Positions 60,808-64,000 of a stretch of DNA of 64,000 nt are shown here, in pieces. Position 1 is the first letter of the stretch; every line of letters starts with the position of its first letter. The position numbers and the translations under genes were made by a program. The notes beneath the pieces are model-generated. The model worked only from the letters and a program-made list of their open reading frames with translations. It had not been told where the DNA came from and did not search any database. The stretch comes from Marsupella aquatica (Eukaryota > Marchantiophyta), in the NCBI GenBank assembly GCA_973895155.1, contig OZ316896.1, positions 20,274,001 to 20,338,000 of the forward strand, read 5' to 3'.

Positions 60808-63790
60808 TCAAGTATAGAATGTTAGCAAAATCAAAACTGCTAACAATATCACTAAGAAGGCAATCAACACTATTTGACCTTTAGCTCCGGCCTTTTTCAT
60901 CAAAAGCTCCAATTTTTTCTGCAACCACACAATTTTCAACCAGAAAGATTGATTGGTTGTTTATTTATTCAAAATGAAAGCATGGCAACTGATTCTAAAT
61001 TAAAGGTGTTTTCATTACTAAGTTAGACAAGTTGAGAAAATGGATAAATTATCACTACCTTTTGGTGACAAAGTTTGATGCGTTTGAATATGCACCGGTT
61101 GTCAAGAATGCAAATTGTAACTATGTACCTACAATGGCCATCATGTACCCTTAGAGCATCTCTTCCATTGGAGTCCCCAAACGGATTGAGGATTTCCGCC
61201 TCCCCATCCCCCCCTCCCATCCCACCCTCTTTCCCTGGCTTTTGCCAAAACTAAATCTATATTCACTTTCCAATCAAGACTTACCGTGGCATAGTCTAGT
61301 CTGCTGGAGGCTGTTTCAATGTCTCGGCCAAGGTCTCCTAACAATGAATCCTACACAATAAGTGTGAATGTCAGCAGGAATGTTAGCTCCACAAGGATAG
61401 CCAGGGTTCATTTAAGTCATTTCTTTGGCACAAATTATACTTGAGGGCATGTGGCATTTGACACAACCACTTGCAACAAACTTTCTTACAATTATTTTAT
61501 CATGGAGCACACAAATGAGCGTAGTCATACAAACTTTGAAAGTGGTTTCTTGATTGTTCTCCTTTGTCAACACATCATGGGTATATATATATATTTTTAT
61601 TTATTTATTTATTTATATTTATTTATTTTTCACATCATGGGTATATTAAGATTGTTAATAAGTAGTTTTTATATAAATTTAATGTATTATCTGGGCATTA
61701 AGATACTCTCTAGATAATATTATCTCTAATGTCAATACAATTGTATAAAAAAACTGTCTGGTCAATGTAATTGACCTGGTGTCATAGACAAGATGGTTCA
61801 TAGATTTATTCACTCTGCGTGCTATTTGTCAATGATCCTGTTTGGATGCCCAATAACAACCATTTTCAATTCTTGTAAACCACTAAGCCTCTCCCCAAAT
61901 TAACTGTCACAAGTAGACAGTACCTGGCTCCCAAGCTCAGTGTGTATTGCTAGTCCAACCTCTCCGATGCGATCAACACTTTCACTAAGGTCATCAAGGT
62001 TTTGGTCTTGGTCCCTAAATGGGTACAAGTATGCCAAGTCAGAACAACCAGCTGGTATATTAATGCTGAAGCTTGATTGGATTAAGCTTGATTACATCTG
62101 TATAATGGTTAGTTTGAAAATTAGCTCTGACAATAGTGAATTGTATTGATATCAAAATGTTAATGTGCTACCTAGAGAGTTCCTAAGTCTAGTTTGGCTC
62201 ACTTAATTAGTCGGAATTGTCTATCTTGTTCACCCCTTATGTACTCCTCATTTTCTTCATGATACTGATTCTTTGGTGGAGGAGGGGCTCCATGAAACTG
62301 AGCCTTCAATGGCATCATTGGAGCTACATTGGGAATTCGCAATGCATCGTCAGAAAGTTGAACGGTCTTCCGAAGATTGCTCACCTAGGCAACATGTTCA
62401 ATCATTCCAACTATTGAGCAATCTTATGTCAGAAAGATTGGTTTGACTGGATTGCATGTTCATTTAATGTGCAGTGGCAGTTTGGGGAGTCTTATGTCAT
62501 GATTACTCTTTTGCTTTTGGGGGATTTACAGAGTTAAGTGAGTGAGTGTGTTTCACAAAGTATTGAATTCATCAATAATTTGTTTTGTGTTAGTCATTGT
62601 ATTGTATCATCTCAGAAGTCTACAAGCCAGGGCCTTACCATCTATAATGTAATCAACTAAATGATGATGATCAGCAAGGGCAGAACTTCAAAATTTTCTT
62701 GGACTAGTCACTCTTCATGGAGTTAAACTTAGTCAGACAAAATCAATAGTCTATTACCTGAGTTCTGGCATTTGAAGTCCATGCTTTGCGCCGTTGGACT
62801 TCAGGGATATTCATGCTAAATCTTTTTGGGTCTCTTTCTGCAGCTCCAATGGCTTTGTCAAGCTCGTCCAACTTCCCATCCAATCAAGTTATTTTCAACC
62901 AAACATATAAATGGCTGGCCTTGATTATGGTCAAGTTTGCCAACTGTACTCACATCACGTCACTTCATGAGTGGTTTTCATCCTCTAGATATTATATGGA
63001 ACTGAGACTATTGTGTCTTAGGATGAATTGAAGGATGTTCCATCACAGTGGCCTGATTTCCAACATTTTTTTAGGAGAAGAGGAGATGGTTCAGCTTTTG
63101 GGGTTCTCATTGCATACTTGAGTAGCATTCCAGGTCAAAGGTGTTTGTTGATTCAATGTAAGTTTTAGTTTGCATTTATCAAGACAGTACACAATATACT
63201 ACCTGCCATTTGATGGTGTCACAAGTGGAGAAGAGCTTCTTTGTGAGAGCAGCACGCTCACTTGAGACCTCGGGGAATTGTTCCCAGTGGCGCAGGTCTG
63301 CTTCTGTTTCAGCAATCTGCTCAAAACATTACTGTCTGACTCGTTCTTGAATGCATTGTGATATCAGATGTATTCAGAGTTCAATTAAGGCGCATGAAAT
63401 GGCTGGTTTGGTGTTGGGATGTCATCTTAAAATAGGAATAAACATGTATTGAATAGCCGATCCATTTTGGTGCAAACCAAGGTGGTTTTCATGAGATAAA
63501 TATTTGACAAATTGGAAAATAGAAAGAGGGGTTCAATTTGACACATTAAGAGGGTTGTGGCTGTTGATTAGTTCCTTTGACATCTAGAGTTTTTAAACCT
63601 TATTAAGCCATGTCTCCAAGCAAGACTGGTAAGCAGGGTATACCATTATAAACAGCACATGTGACCCTATGATTTATGTGTAATTACACAAATCAAAAAC
63701 AAAATGATCTGGTGTTGAGACATGGGATGAAGTACTTACAAGATCTTCAACCTCATCTTTAACAATGTAGTAGGGATCAAGAGCTGACAT
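60808..63790 (-). CDS. SYP61-type syntaxin (Qc-SNARE)
   Basis: Seven exons: 63740-63790, 63203-63316, 62758-62871, 62203-62384, 61924-62014, 61285-61350, 60808-60918. All borders agree in phase, giving 242 residues, close to Arabidopsis SYP61 (about 245). The start is MSALDPYYIVKDEVEDL. The N-terminal three-helix syntaxin-6-like domain includes EADLRHWEQFPEVSSERAAL, CDTIKWQ and RRKAWTSNARTQ. The SNARE motif reads DQDQNLDDLSESVDRIGEVG, HTELGSQ and DSLLGDLGRDIETASSRLDY, with Gln at the zero layer. The tail anchor is AKGQIVLIAFLVILLAVLIL. Syntaxins of this type act at the trans-Golgi network/early endosome in membrane fusion. The acceptor of exon 3 (GGGAAG) is weak. Confidence 0.95.
61589..61630. 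repeat. AT-rich simple repeat (TTTA)n in a syntaxin intron
   Basis: TATATATA followed by repeated TTTATTTATTTA. It lies between exons 5 and 6 of the syntaxin gene. Confidence 0.9.
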
Positions 63791-64000
63791 AGCTGGATGT
63801 ATCTCACTGACTACTCTTCAATGGGAAGTTGGCATTGCATCCTACAACCATTGCCCCTTGCACTCCTGTACAGGTTTCTTTGAGATTCCTTTCTGGCTCA
63901 TGTACCTGTAGAACCCTCACTCCAAATGGGGTCTATGAATGCTGGCCTCAGCCAAAATCAACCTAGAGTACATTTTTACTGCAACTTACACTGAACTTTC
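63791..64000. other. 5' flank of the syntaxin gene
   Basis: The sequence upstream of the Met codon to the window edge holds no other gene. It is a 5' UTR or promoter candidate. Confidence 0.4.

Noticed and set aside
60808-63790. SYP5-type instead of SYP61-type syntaxin
   Set aside because: The N-terminal pattern (DPYYIVKDEV, CDTIKWQ, RRKAWTSNARTQ) and length fit SYP61/syntaxin-6 better than SYP5.

Overview
This window is nuclear DNA of a land plant, most likely a bryophyte. Genes are split by short GT-AG introns, and the intergenic DNA is AT-leaning and rich in transposons. The clearest lineage marker is an NB-LRR immune receptor with an N-terminal alpha/beta-hydrolase domain (43.2-50.5 kb). 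That hydrolase-NBS-LRR (HNL) architecture is known from liverworts such as Marchantia and is absent from flowering plants as far as I know. The species assignment is inference.

Left part, 0-12.4 kb: decayed transposon and gene debris, mostly on the minus strand. It holds the C-terminal end of a Mutator-like transposase with a SWIM zinc finger (1-582), a two-exon unknown gene with one internal stop, and an integrase-like fragment whose catalytic core resumes after an intron. Next come a broken reading frame ending in a TET/JBP-like 2-oxoglutarate dioxygenase fold and a broken EDM2-like PHD gene. A 295-bp MITE with near-perfect 8-bp target duplication sits inside the PHD gene. A three-copy tandem array of about 380 bp and mostly non-coding DNA follow.

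12.4-22.3 kb: a complete but dead Ty1/copia retrotransposon on the minus strand, with both LTRs, a 5-bp target duplication (ATGAT), a tRNA-iMet primer site and a polypurine tract. Three elements are nested in it, each with its own target duplication: a 1.9-kb solo LTR (GCAAG), a 760-bp TIR element (TCATGAAG) and a 328-bp MITE (CCCCTCTT). The solo LTR carries a cluster of eight short imperfect hairpins.

22.3-31.6 kb: mostly non-coding, with two more MITE copies, a 5'-truncated LINE relic (24.6-26.4 kb), degenerate tandem repeats and a 171-bp duplication.

Right part, 31.6-64 kb, gene-rich. A five-exon secreted pectinesterase (minus) is followed by a gene whose middle resembles the helical N-terminal domain of fungal STAND proteins (minus). 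Divergent from that is the large HNL receptor gene (plus). Phase-compatible splice sites join its LRR exon to a C-terminal extension of about 600 residues that carries a duplicated domain of about 50 residues that I do not recognise. Two housekeeping genes follow: a 13-exon FG-GAP repeat membrane protein (plus) and a 7-exon SYP61-type syntaxin (minus), which converge. Exon boundaries were worked out by hand from splice signals and phase.
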